A stretch of 64,000 nucleotides of DNA from JAEULH01 sp963805915 (GTDB lineage: Bacteria; Pseudomonadota; Alphaproteobacteria; Rhodospirillales; Defluviicoccaceae): contig CAWDWD010000012.1 of NCBI GenBank assembly GCA_963805915.1, positions 62,001 through 126,000 of the forward strand, written 5' to 3'. This document shows positions 28,150 to 36,612 of the stretch, in pieces. The notes beneath the pieces are model-generated. The model searched no databases. It worked only from the letters and a program-made list of their open reading frames with translations, and was not told the origin of the DNA. How positions within the stretch are numbered: the first letter of the stretch is position 1; each line of letters starts with the position of its first letter. The translations under genes and the position numbers were made by a program.

Positions 28150-28350
28150 GCGTTCACCCGCACCGACGGAAGCACGGGGTCGATCTTCGACGTCCGCTTC
28201 CGTCTCGACAACTTCGACACCGTCTACCTCGGCGACACATCCGTCAGCGCCGAGGCCGCGGCCCTGCCCAACGTCAAGGGCCGGGTCACGCTCACCGACC
28301 TGCATGTGGCGATGACGCAAGACCCGGCGCTCTTGCAGGCCGCTGAGGCG
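28150..28350 (+). pseudogene. Fragment of an unidentified (exoprotein-like) gene
   Basis: A coherent segment, GSTGSIFDVRFRLDNFDTVY to LTDLHVAMTQDPALL, sits in a frame that has no convincing start and degrades into low complexity. Composition suggests a piece of a secreted repeat protein; the nearby HlyD fragment fits a former type-I secretion locus. Identity is not established. Confidence 0.35.
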
Positions 28351-28630
28351 GATCAACCCCGTCCGCCGCAGTCTTCCCGGACAGCGTCTCGGTCTCTTTT
28401 CCCGTCCCGGCCGCCGTCGGCGATCCGGCCGGACCCCGCGCGCCGGCGGCACGGATGTCCGCGAATCCTCCTTGTCGCATCCCGACGAGTGCAAGTCCGT
28501 GGACTCTCCGTATTGCAGGTTGAAAATCTATTAAAACTACTTTAGGTTGTATCTGGTGTTCAGGCACCGTCCGGAGCGAGAGTGCGGTCTCGCCGCGGGT
28601 GTTCCTGAGCATGGTAGGAGGTCTGAAACA

Positions 28631-29389
28631 ATGAGTGAAGCGGCGAGCAACGACAGCGGAAGAGGGCGGCCCGGGCGGCGGTGGAGGCTGGCAACGCGTA
28701 TTGTGCTCGGGCTAATCCTGCTGGCGGTCGCCGGGTTCGTTGGCCTGTCCTGGTACAGCGTCTCGGCGCTGCGTGGCCATCCGGGGTTTGGCGGCTTTTC
28801 GACCACGGATACTACCGTCATTAGTTTCCAACTCGGCGGCTGCCCCTTTGCGGTCCCGCTCACCGCAGAAAATTGGAAACATTTCCACGTCGGCGATCAC
28901 GGCCGAATTATCCGGATGCTGATCAAGGACTATACCGACGTTCCAGTTTCAGCGCAGGGGGGCATTGCAACTAGGCTCAAGATTAGGGCCGATTTCAGCG
29001 CTCCCCTGGAAGCGCGCGAGTTGTTCGATGGCCTCGAACACCTCGTCCCCGTCGGCAAGGGCAGGTTTCTGTCCCGCACGGAGCTTTTCCTCGAACGGAC
29101 CCTTGCCGGTGACCTCCGAAGCCTAATTGCGTGTTCTGTCCTCGGGGCGAAGCTGGGCCTCGACGATGTGCTCGTCGTCGCTGGGCACGATGTGCAGGAT
29201 CGGCTGGCCCGGCGTAATCACGCCGCCCGGGGTGAAGACCTCGAGGCCGACGACGATGCCGGCGCGGGGTGCTGTGATGTCGGTGCGCCGGAGTTCGTCG
29301 GCGGCGGCAATGCGCCGCTCGCCAGGAGCATCGTCTGGTCGAAACGTTCGACGTCGCCGGCCGTCTCGGCTCCGACTGGGACGGCCTGA
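28631..29389 (+). CDS. Chimeric ORF: membrane-anchored N-terminus joined to antisense of HlyD
   Basis: A strong AGGAGG site precedes MSEAASNDSGRG. Residues ~22-40 form one transmembrane segment (IVLGLILLAVAGFVGLSWY). Residues ~50-120 look like genuine protein (GGCPFAVPLTAENWKHFHV). From roughly residue 125 the frame reads through sequence whose opposite strand codes an HlyD fragment, so the C-terminal half is probably meaningless. The original gene seems truncated by rearrangement. Function unknown. Confidence 0.45.
   Translation: MSEAASNDSGRGRPGRRWRLATRIVLGLILLAVAGFVGLSWYSVSALRGHPGFGGFSTTDTTVISFQLGGCPFAVPLTAENWKHFHVGDHGRIIRMLIKDYTDVPVSAQGGIATRLKIRADFSAPLEARELFDGLEHLVPVGKGRFLSRTELFLERTLAGDLRSLIACSVLGAKLGLDDVLVVAGHDVQDRLARRNHAARGEDLEADDDAGAGCCDVGAPEFVGGGNAPLARSIVWSKRSTSPAVSAPTGTA
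29123..29322 (-). pseudogene. HlyD-family membrane fusion protein fragment
   Basis: Minus strand, one frame, ending at a TAG (29125-29123): LRRTDITAPRAGIVVGLEVF, then TPGGVITPGQPILHIVPSDD, then EHIVEAQLRPED. This is the second lipoyl-like half and start of the beta domain of type-I secretion adaptors (PrsE/AprE/HlyD). Both ends are missing. It abuts the ISAs1 fragment at about 29325. Confidence 0.8.
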
Positions 29390-29718
29390 TCGTCGCCGCC
29401 GCCGCCCGCGTCACCCGGCTCACCTGGCACAAGGACACCGCGTCCGGCCGCTGGCACCCCACCGACGAGATATCCTTCTTCGCCTGTCAGATCAGGCTGT
29501 CCGCCAGCGCAACCGCCGCGGCAATCCGCCAGCATTGGGGCATCGAAAACCGCAGCCATTACGTCCGTGATGTCAGCTTCTTCGAAGACCACAGCCGCAT
29601 TCGAACCAAACCCGGCCACTTCGCAAGGTTCCGCAGCTTCGCCCTCAACATCCTGCGCGCGAACGCCACTACCAACGTCAGCAGAGAACTCTACCTCAAT
29701 GCCCTCAACCCTCGATGA
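29331..29718 (+). pseudogene. C-terminal fragment of an ISAs1-family transposase
   Basis: One frame ending at TGA 29716-29718 gives ETFDVAGRLGSDWDGLI, then WHKDTASGRWHPTDEISFF, then HWGIENRSHYVRDVSFFED and RSFALNILRANAT. These are the conserved C-terminal elements of ISAs1 transposases. The N-terminal two thirds is absent; the 5' break coincides with the HlyD scrap. Confidence 0.85.
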
Positions 29719-29734
29719 CGATCGCCGGGCCTAA

Positions 29735-29955
29735 CGCATGACTTTGGCGGCCTTGACGGATGCGCCGGCGCGCTCGGCGTGCGTATCGCCAACGCGACCA
29801 GCCCTGTGCGCCCGCCCGTCTTCTGGCTCTCCGGCCAGGCCTGCACGGGGAACGGAGAGCCTGCTCAGGGCCAATCATCCGCCGATCCTGATCCTCGACA
29901 TGATCTCGCTCGACTACCACGAGACGCTGTGCGCCGGCGCCGGCAGTCAGGCCGG
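29735..29955 (+). pseudogene. Decayed partial copy of the hydrogenase small-subunit gene (hybO)
   Basis: Closely matches 34253-34556 of intact hybO. It lacks 75 bp, exactly the interval between two GCGCTCGG direct repeats in the intact gene (34286-34293 and 34361-34368), which removes the Tat motif. A 2-bp loss near TGCACGGGG destroys the second cluster cysteine and shifts the frame, and a further 6 bp are lost. It ends within the CAGAG(S/N)QA region. Clearly non-functional. Confidence 0.85.
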
Positions 29956-29959
29956 AGCC

Positions 29960-30103
29960 GGTCAGCGATCTTAACATGGCCCGATCGAGGGGCCCGTGGG
30001 TCGGCGGCGGCGACAACGGCCCTCGCGCGCCGTTCATCACTTTGACGTGCATTTTCCGAAACCAAGGGGCGGGATAGGCGACCGGCGCGGCCGGATTCGG
30101 CCA
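29960..30103. repeat. Direct repeat copy 1 (~145 bp)
   Basis: About 94% identical to 31845-31989, same orientation. It starts GGTCAGCGATCTTAACATGG and ends GGATTCGGCCA. Non-coding in appearance. The two copies flank the beta-propeller lipoprotein gene. This copy directly follows the hybO relic. Confidence 0.9.
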
Positions 30104-30178
30104 CGCAGATATGGCGACGACCCGGCTCAATGATCGCCGCAAGTCACGGCCGGAGGACGGTCCGACGTTCAAGGCGAG

Positions 30179-30216
30179 CTATTGCATGACATAAAGGACG
30201 TTATGTTATGCAATAG
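30179..30216. terminator. AT-rich inverted repeat downstream of the beta-propeller gene
   Basis: Arms of 16 bp, CTATTGCATGACATAA and TTATGTTATGCAATAG, with one mismatch and a 6-bp loop. It lies 43 bp past the stop of the minus-strand gene at 30259. There is no T-run, so it may be a terminator, an operator or the trace of an inserted element. Confidence 0.4.
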
Positions 30217-30258
30217 GGCATGGCCAGACGGCGCTTGAGCTGGCGCGTTGCGTGCCCA

Positions 30259-31653
30259 TCACCTCGTCTTGGCGATCGCGGCCTTCAGCCGGACCGGGTC
30301 GATGCCGACGAGGAGGGCATTGCCCGTTCGGCTGAACGCGGAGAAGTAGAAGAGGTTGCCGACGCGCGCATCGTGGCCGTAAAAAAACATCTTGTCCTTG
30401 AGCGTCGGTTCCAGCGCCTTCAGATCGCCAATAAGGCTCGCCTGGCGGGTCACGAGGTCGAACTCGAAGAACTTCCCCGTTTCCGTGATGATGTAGATCA
30501 TCTTGCGGTCGCGGAAGACGTGGAAGACCCATGTGTAGCCGAAGGTGGCCCTTGTCTCCTGGCCGATCCCGCCGAGGTACATCCACGTCGGCCCAGTGGC
30601 CAAATCCCTGAACCAGTAGATGTGGCCGACGTTGTCCATCAGGTAGCAGTCGATCTCGCCGGTGCTGCTGGAGGAGCATTCGGCGGCATCGACCGCGCGC
30701 TGGTCATGCAGCAGCCAAGTCTTCTTCTCGCCGAAGCTCCCCGAGGCGGGATCATAGACGTAGACATGATTGAAGATGGCGGGATCGTACGGTGCGCCAT
30801 AGTAGGCAAGCTCGGCGTTCCCGGCGGTGAAGTAGAGCCGGCCTTCGCGGCCGACCCACATGGCCCGGCCGGCATAGACGTAGGGTCTCTTGTAGTCCGG
30901 GCTGCCCAGCAGCGTGCTCGTCCCGGCGCCGATGTCATAGCGATAGAGCTGGCCGGTCGGTTCGAGTGCGCCGTAGATGCGGCCGTTGGCGGGATCGACC
31001 ACCTGGGCGAACAGACCGCCGTGGGGCGCGCCCGTCCCGCCCGGCTCGTTCGCACTCAGGTCGATGAACTGGTTGGTGGCAACGTCTTGGGCGTACCAAT
31101 GAAAGCCGCGAAGGCGGAGGTAGGTGGAGTCGAGGGTCGAGCTGTTGACGCTGGCGACATAGACGCGGCCGTCGTGCCAGACCGGACGGGTGTGGAACTT
31201 CTCGGCCACCTCGTCATCGAGCCAGTTGCCGGCCTCCTCGGAGGCGCTGCGGGCGTCGCCGACGTAGCTGAGGACGCCTTCGTGTAGCCGGTAGAGGGCG
31301 GAGTTGGTGGCGTGGTCCATGCCGCCGATATAGACGTCGCCGCCGGGCGCCGCGGCCGCGCCCGACCAGCTTTGCGTTGGGACGAGACCGTTGGACGTCG
31401 TCGGCATCGTCCAATACCATATACCGTCCAATCTGCCCGCAACGGCCGTTGAGCTCGGCACCGCCACGGCATACCCGGAACAACCGGCCAGAACCGCGAA
31501 GACGCCCACCACGAGACCGAGCCCGGTGAGGCGATAGCGGACATAGGGGGCCACGCGCTCAACAAGCTGTCCTCGAGTTGCTGATCCAGACGAAAGTTTA
31601 AAGGCCACAGGCGCCCATCCAGCATTAGAGGCGATTCCCGCCCTACCTGACAT
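30259..31653 (-). CDS. Uncharacterised beta-propeller lipoprotein
   Basis: 464-aa protein with a lipoprotein signal LGLVVGVFAVLAGCSG (lipobox LAGC at about residues 55-58). Below it are repeated short beta-strand motifs (GGDVYIGGMDH, DGRVYVASVN, NGRIYGALE, EGRLYFTAGN, DNVGHIYWF, DRKMIYIITET) typical of a six- or seven-bladed propeller. No catalytic motif is visible. The lipobox is unusually deep, so the true start may be a GTG/TTG nearer residue 35-40. Function unknown. It is isolated between two direct repeats and antisense to its neighbours. Confidence 0.7.
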   Translation of the reverse strand: MSGRAGIASNAGWAPVAFKLSSGSATRGQLVERVAPYVRYRLTGLGLVVGVFAVLAGCSGYAVAVPSSTAVAGRLDGIWYWTMPTTSNGLVPTQSWSGAAAAPGGDVYIGGMDHATNSALYRLHEGVLSYVGDARSASEEAGNWLDDEVAEKFHTRPVWHDGRVYVASVNSSTLDSTYLRLRGFHWYAQDVATNQFIDLSANEPGGTGAPHGGLFAQVVDPANGRIYGALEPTGQLYRYDIGAGTSTLLGSPDYKRPYVYAGRAMWVGREGRLYFTAGNAELAYYGAPYDPAIFNHVYVYDPASGSFGEKKTWLLHDQRAVDAAECSSSSTGEIDCYLMDNVGHIYWFRDLATGPTWMYLGGIGQETRATFGYTWVFHVFRDRKMIYIITETGKFFEFDLVTRQASLIGDLKALEPTLKDKMFFYGHDARVGNLFYFSAFSRTGNALLVGIDPVRLKAAIAKTR

Positions 31654-31756
31654 TAATGGTCAAGGAGCGGATAAACATCCTGGCTCAAGCATGCAAGCAC
31701 GAGCCGGCACTCTTCCCCTTATAAGCGCGCGTCTCCCACGGGACAAATTACAAAAG

Positions 31757-31767
31757 TGATTATCATT
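31757..31767. promoter_or_regulatory. Fur-box-like palindrome
   Basis: TGATTATCATT matches the core of the Fur consensus (TGATWATCATT) and lies in an AT-rich island about 105 bp upstream of the beta-propeller gene. A single short match, so tentative. Confidence 0.3.
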
Positions 31768-31844
31768 GTGTTATACGCAGCGGACGTGGCGCAACCGCAT
31801 GTTCTTTTACATACCAGTGCAGGGCTTTGGCGCGCGGTTAAGTC

Positions 31845-31989
31845 GGTCAGCGATCTTAACATGGCCTGATCGAGGGGCCCGCGGGTCGGCGACGGCGACA
31901 ACGGCCGACGCGCGCCGTTCATCACTTTGACGTGCATTTTTCCGAAACCAAGGGCCGGGATAGGCGGCCGGCGCGGCCGGATTCGGCCA
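31845..31989. repeat. Direct repeat copy 2 (~145 bp)
   Basis: Second copy of the 29960-30103 sequence, with about eight differences including one inserted T in a T-run. It ends 128 bp before the antiporter start. The 31654-32117 interval otherwise holds only the Fur-like site and no recognised gene. Confidence 0.9.
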
Positions 31990-32117
31990 AGCGCCGCGGG
32001 ACGCTTATTCTTTCGCGCCAATTGCCCTATCAATGAAGTCGGATGGCGGATGAGAACGATGTTGCTCGGCGCCTCGTGACTGCGGGCGTCTGCGGGGCCG
32101 CCAACTGGGGGCTATGC

Positions 32118-33914
32118 ATGCTTGAGGCGATGAACTGGGCTATCCTGATCGGCGCCGGTCTTATCGCCGTCAGCGCTCTCACCAGCCTCGCGGCGCAGCG
32201 CGCCGGTGCGCCGCTGCTGCTCGTCTTTCTCGCGATCGGGCTGCTCGCGGGCGAGGACGGCCTCGGCATCCGCTTCGATAGTGGGCCGACGGCCTATTTC
32301 ATCGGCACGCTCGCGCTTTGCATCATCCTGTTCGACAGCGGGTTCGAGACCTCGACCAGGAGCTTCCGGGCCGCGGGCGCGCCCGCCATCACGCTCGCCA
32401 CGTTCGGCGTTGTCTTGACGACCTTCTTCGTCGGCGCCGCGGCGCATTTCCTGCTCGACATCGGCTGGCTAAACGGGCTCCTGCTCGGTGCGATCGTCGC
32501 GTCCACCGATGCGGCGGCGGTATTCTTCCTGCTGCGGGTCGGCGGCATTACCCTGCGCGAGCGCGTCAAGTCGACCCTCGAAATCGAATCCGGCTCCAAT
32601 GATCCGATGGCGATATTTTTGACCGCGCTGCTGGCGGATCTCGTTGTCGCCGCACCGGATGCGTCCGCGGATCTCGGCTGGCACCTCGCCACGAGTTTCT
32701 TCCAGCAGATGGGGCTTGGTTTCGTAACCGGTATTCTCGGCGGCCTTGCCATTGCGTGGCTACTCAACCGGCTGAGCCGAATAGACGCGGGCCTCTATCC
32801 GATTACGGCTCTCGCCGCCGCGCTCATGCTCGCCGCGGCGACGGCGCTCGCCGGCGGAAGCGGCTTTCTCGCCGCCTACATTGCCGGAGCGGTCGCCGGC
32901 AACAGGCGCGTGCGCTTCGCGCCGCGGCTGCGACGGTTTCAGATCGGCATGACCTGGCTGGCCCAGATCGGCATGTTCCTCACCCTTGGCCTTCTCGCCA
33001 CACCGTCCAAATTGGCGTTCGCCATCCTGCCCGGCCTTGCCCTTGCCGCGATCTTGACCTTCGTCGCCCGTCCGCTCGCGGTCTGGCTCTGTCTGCTTCC
33101 TTTCGGCTTCTCGGCCCGCGAGGTCGCCTTCGTCGGCTGGGTCGGGCTCCGTGGCGCCGTATCCATCCTGCTCGCCATTCTGCCGTCGCTTGCCGGCGTG
33201 CCGGACAGCGGTTTTTACTTCAACATTATCTTTATCATGGTTCTGAGCTCTCTGCTCGTGCAGGGTTGGACCATCCCCTTCACCGCGCGCCGGCTGCATC
33301 AGATGGTGCCCGTGCGTTCAGGCCTTGTCAGCCGTGTCGAACTCGAGCTCCCGGGCGACACGGAGCTCGAACTTGTCGGTTATCGCATTCACCCCGACAG
33401 CGCGCTTGCCCGCGGCGAGCGGGTTCCGCGGTGGGCGCGACCGATGTTGATCGTGCGCAACAATCGCACCGAGTCCATTCACAAGGCCGGGCCGCTGCGC
33501 CCGCACGATGAAGCCTACCTGGTCGCGTCGCCGCGGCGGATCCAAATCCTGGATAAGATTTATGGCTCGCCGGTCGAGCCGGATGACCCCGCCATTTTCG
33601 GCGACTTCGGGTTGCATCCGGGCACCACGCTTGGCGAAATTGTCCACCAGTATGGCGCGCTCGTGGATCGTTCGACGCCGGCGGAGACGACGCTCGGCGC
33701 TTTGCTCATGAGCAGGTTTCATAACCAACCGGCGGTCGGTGACCGGCTGACGCTCGGGCCGGTCGATATCGTCGTTCGCGCGCTCAACGACGACGACTCG
33801 GTCGCCGAGGTCGGCATTGTCCTGGCGCCGCCCGTACGGCAACGCTTCACGCGCCGGTGGCCGAGACGTTGGCCGCGGATCAGGCGATCCGCCGCGCGTC
33901 CGAAAGAGCGCTAG
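32118..33914 (+). CDS. nhaP2: NhaP2-type K+(Na+)/H+ antiporter
   Basis: 598-aa CPA1 antiporter. Twelve or so membrane helices fill residues 1-390, with the ion-site region DAAAVFFLL and the ESGSNDPMAIFL motif (transport Asp residues). A C-terminal TrkA-C-like/CorC-HlyC-type regulatory region follows (ELVGYRIHPDSALA). It exchanges cytoplasmic K+ or Na+ for protons. Start placed at the ATG at 32118 (MLEAMNWAILIGAGL), with an in-frame upstream extension less likely. The last 20 residues are Arg-rich. Confidence 0.9.
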   Translation: MLEAMNWAILIGAGLIAVSALTSLAAQRAGAPLLLVFLAIGLLAGEDGLGIRFDSGPTAYFIGTLALCIILFDSGFETSTRSFRAAGAPAITLATFGVVLTTFFVGAAAHFLLDIGWLNGLLLGAIVASTDAAAVFFLLRVGGITLRERVKSTLEIESGSNDPMAIFLTALLADLVVAAPDASADLGWHLATSFFQQMGLGFVTGILGGLAIAWLLNRLSRIDAGLYPITALAAALMLAAATALAGGSGFLAAYIAGAVAGNRRVRFAPRLRRFQIGMTWLAQIGMFLTLGLLATPSKLAFAILPGLALAAILTFVARPLAVWLCLLPFGFSAREVAFVGWVGLRGAVSILLAILPSLAGVPDSGFYFNIIFIMVLSSLLVQGWTIPFTARRLHQMVPVRSGLVSRVELELPGDTELELVGYRIHPDSALARGERVPRWARPMLIVRNNRTESIHKAGPLRPHDEAYLVASPRRIQILDKIYGSPVEPDDPAIFGDFGLHPGTTLGEIVHQYGALVDRSTPAETTLGALLMSRFHNQPAVGDRLTLGPVDIVVRALNDDDSVAEVGIVLAPPVRQRFTRRWPRRWPRIRRSAARPKER

Positions 33915-34222
33915 TCCAGCCGCCGCGCTTGTCCGCCGCCGCGCTTGTCCCGCCGATGGCGCCGTCTCTTCTTGCGCGGCAATAACAAGCTCTCATCCGC
34001 TTAAGTCGGCCCCAGGGCTTGCCGCCGCGCAAGCCATACCGCCGCCGTGCGCAAGTAATGAGAATCAAAGTCAAGTCCGAGGCGAATAGGTCAAGCACTT
34101 ATTTCGTCTGGAAACCATGCGTTTGTTGCATTACAGTGGGTGTAAATAGAGCGGTAACGCCAAAAGACAGCGTATTTACTTAATAATCATAATCAATACG
34201 CTGCGACATGGGAGGACTTGCG
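33915..34222. other. Upstream region of the hydrogenase operon
   Basis: About 308 bp without a recognised gene. The last 80 bp are AT-rich (TTAATAATCATAATCAATACG) and the likely promoter area of hybOABCD. GGAGGA at 34211-34216 is the hybO ribosome-binding site. No convincing sigma-54 or FNR site was found. Confidence 0.5.
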
Positions 34223-35461
34223 ATGCTCGGTGACGATCACCGATCCGTGGCGCATGCCTTTGGTGACCTTGACGGATACGCCGGCGCGCTCGGCGGCCTG
34301 TGCCGCCGGGATTTTCTCAAGTTCTGTACCGGCGTGGCGGCGACGCTGGGTCTTTCGCCCGCGCTCGGGGTGCGGATCGCCAATGCCGCGACCAGCCCTG
34401 TGCGCCCGCCCGTGTTCTGGCTCTCCGGCCAGGCCTGCACGGGGTGTACGGAGAGCCTGCTCAGGGCCACCCATCCGTCGATCGATACCCTGATCCTCGA
34501 CATGATCTCGCTCGACTACCACGAGACGCTGTGCGCCGGCGCCGGCAACCAAGCCGAGGACTTCAAGGACCAGTCGATGAAGCGGCACTGGGGCAGCTAC
34601 GTCCTCATTATCGACGGCTCGGTGCCGACCAGGGACGGCGGGATCTATTGCAAGATCGCAGGCGAAACCTTCCTCGACTCGGTCAAGCACGCCGCCGCGG
34701 GCGCGGGCGCCATCATCGCCATGGGCTCGTGCGCGTCGTGGGGCGGGATCCCGGCGAGCGGGCCGAACCCGACCATGGCCAAGGCGGCGCACGAGGTGCT
34801 GCCCGACAAGACCATCATCAACGTGCCCGGCTGTCCGCCCAACGCCTACAACCTGCTGTCGACGGTGCTGTACCTGCTGACCTTCGGCAAGGCGCCCGAT
34901 CTCGACGGAAAGAACCGGCCCAAGTTCGCCTACGGCCGGCTGATCCATGAGAACTGCGAGCGCCGCGCCCATTTCGACGCGGGCCGCTTCGCACTCGAGT
35001 TCGGCGATCCGGGCCACCGTCTCGGCTGGTGCCTTTACAAGCTCGGCTGCAAGGGGCCGGAGACCTACGCCAACTGTCCGGCGATCGGCTTCTACGATAC
35101 CGGCGAAGGCGCCTGGCCGGTCGGCTGCGGCGCGCCGTGTTTCGGCTGCACCGAACAAGGCGTCGGCTTCACCAAGCCGATCCATGCCTTGGCCAATGTC
35201 CTGACGCTGACGCCGCCGACCGCGTTTCCGCGGGTCGAAGAGCCGAAGGGCACCGGGGTTACCCCCGGCGCCGCGGCGCTGGCGGCGGGGGTGCTCGGCG
35301 CGGCGCTCGGCGGCGGCGCGGTTCTCGCCAGCCGCATCGGCAAGAGCGCGCCCGCCGATGCGCCTGCGCCCGATACGTCCGCTCCAGCCCATGCGCCGCC
35401 ACCCCACGCGCCGCCACCCGACTCCGCATCGCCCAGGGACGATCACCAACCACCCGCGTAG
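34223..35461 (+). CDS. hybO: [NiFe] hydrogenase small subunit (HybO type)
   Basis: 412-aa precursor of the Fe-S subunit that passes electrons from the NiFe site. Tat signal CRRDFLKFC is near residues 28-36. The proximal cluster ligands are in SGQACTGCTES, with GSCASWGG and NVPGCPPNAYN later. Medial/distal cluster Cys residues lie in CERRAHFDAG, GCKGPETYANC and CGAPCFGCTEQG. A C-terminal hydrophobic helix (AAALAAGVLGAALGGGAVLA) is followed by a Pro/Ala-rich tail of about 45 residues not usual in HybO. Start at 34223 is set by GGAGGA; an ATG at 34208 lies before that site. First gene of the group-1c-like operon. Confidence 0.95.
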   Translation: MLGDDHRSVAHAFGDLDGYAGALGGLCRRDFLKFCTGVAATLGLSPALGVRIANAATSPVRPPVFWLSGQACTGCTESLLRATHPSIDTLILDMISLDYHETLCAGAGNQAEDFKDQSMKRHWGSYVLIIDGSVPTRDGGIYCKIAGETFLDSVKHAAAGAGAIIAMGSCASWGGIPASGPNPTMAKAAHEVLPDKTIINVPGCPPNAYNLLSTVLYLLTFGKAPDLDGKNRPKFAYGRLIHENCERRAHFDAGRFALEFGDPGHRLGWCLYKLGCKGPETYANCPAIGFYDTGEGAWPVGCGAPCFGCTEQGVGFTKPIHALANVLTLTPPTAFPRVEEPKGTGVTPGAAALAAGVLGAALGGGAVLASRIGKSAPADAPAPDTSAPAHAPPPHAPPPDSASPRDDHQPPA

Positions 35462-35481
35462 CAGGCAGCGAGGTCCGTTCG

Positions 35482-36612
35482 ATGTCCATCAATCGACGCG
35501 GTTTTCTCAAGGGATTGGCGCAAGGCGGGGCGGCCGCCGGGGCAATCGGCGTGGGCGACGTTCTGGGGAACCCGGCGCGGGCGCAAGGGTTCGACCGGGC
35601 GGCCAAGCCGCGGCTGCCGGGCGCCGTCGGCCTGCTCTACGACTCGACGCTCTGCGTCGGCTGCAAGGCCTGTGTCGCCGGCTGCAAGGAGGCCAACGGC
35701 ATGCCGCCCGAGATCTCCGCCGACCAGCGCGGCTGGAACGAGGGCACCTGGGATTCGCCCAAGGATCTTTCCGCGCGGACGCTCAACATCATCAAGGTCT
35801 ACCGCGACGGCGACATGGCCGAGAAGGACCGCGAGGAAAACGGCTTCGCCTTCATCAAGCGCCAGTGCCTGCACTGCGTCGATCCGTCGTGCGTGTCGTG
35901 CTGTCCCGTTTCGGCGATGATCAAGGATCCGGTGACAGGCATCGTCCGCAACGATCCCGACCGCTGCATCGGCTGCCGCTACTGCGTCTTCGCCTGTCCG
36001 TTCCAGGTGCCGAAGTACGAGTTCGACCAGGCGTTCGGGAAGATCCGCAAGTGCGAGCTGTGCCGTCACCGGCTGGCCGAGGGCCAACTCCCAGGCTGCG
36101 TCCAGGCGTGCCCCACGGGTGCCACGCTGTTCGGCAACGTCGAGGATCTGCGCACCGAGGCGCACCGGCGGATCGGGCTCAAGCCCGGCGACAGCTACAC
36201 CTATCCGCGCGGCGACCTCAGCGAGAAGATCGGCCCGGCGATGCCGCCGCACGAAAAGATCGTCACCGCGCAGTACAACCAGGACATCTACGGCGAGAAG
36301 GTGCTGGGCGGGACCCAGGCGCTGGTTCTTTCGGCGGTGCCGTTCAAGAAGCTCGGCTTGCCTTACGGCAACGTCCCCGATCACGCCTACGCGACGGAAA
36401 CCGAGGGCGTCCAGCAGTTCATCTACAAGGGCATGATCGCGCCGGCCGCGGTCCTCAGCGGGCTGATCCTGCTCGCCCGGCGCAACTTCGACCAGCATCA
36501 CCCGCCCGAGGAAGACGAAGAACACGGGGAAGACGAAGAACACGGGGAAGACAGAAAACAGGAACACGGGGAACACGGCGACGACAAGGGAGGCCCGCAT
36601 GTCCGCCCATGA
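35482..36612 (+). CDS. hybA: Hydrogenase-2-type ferredoxin subunit HybA
   Basis: 376-aa periplasmic four-cluster iron-sulfur protein. Tat signal NRRGFLKG near residue 4. Four cysteine groups are seen: CVGCKACVAGC, CLHCVDPSCVSCC, CIGCRYCVFAC and CELCRHRLAEG with CVQACP. A C-terminal hydrophobic segment (AAVLSGLILLARR) anchors it. It then ends in an acidic, His-rich repeat tail. HybA transfers electrons between HybOC and the membrane subunit HybB. Overlaps hybB by 14 bp. Confidence 0.95.
   Translation: MSINRRGFLKGLAQGGAAAGAIGVGDVLGNPARAQGFDRAAKPRLPGAVGLLYDSTLCVGCKACVAGCKEANGMPPEISADQRGWNEGTWDSPKDLSARTLNIIKVYRDGDMAEKDREENGFAFIKRQCLHCVDPSCVSCCPVSAMIKDPVTGIVRNDPDRCIGCRYCVFACPFQVPKYEFDQAFGKIRKCELCRHRLAEGQLPGCVQACPTGATLFGNVEDLRTEAHRRIGLKPGDSYTYPRGDLSEKIGPAMPPHEKIVTAQYNQDIYGEKVLGGTQALVLSAVPFKKLGLPYGNVPDHAYATETEGVQQFIYKGMIAPAAVLSGLILLARRNFDQHHPPEEDEEHGEDEEHGEDRKQEHGEHGDDKGGPHVRP
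36511..36570 (+). repeat. 18-bp tandem repeat in the hybA 3' end
   Basis: Two perfect copies of GAAGACGAAGAACACGGG plus a diverged third, encoding EDEEHG repeats at the extreme C-terminus of HybA. Confidence 0.9.

Noticed and set aside
34130..34160. Possible sigma-54 promoter upstream of hybO
   Set aside because: A GG-10 bp-GC spacing can be drawn, but the flanking bases do not match the TGGCAC/TTGC consensus.
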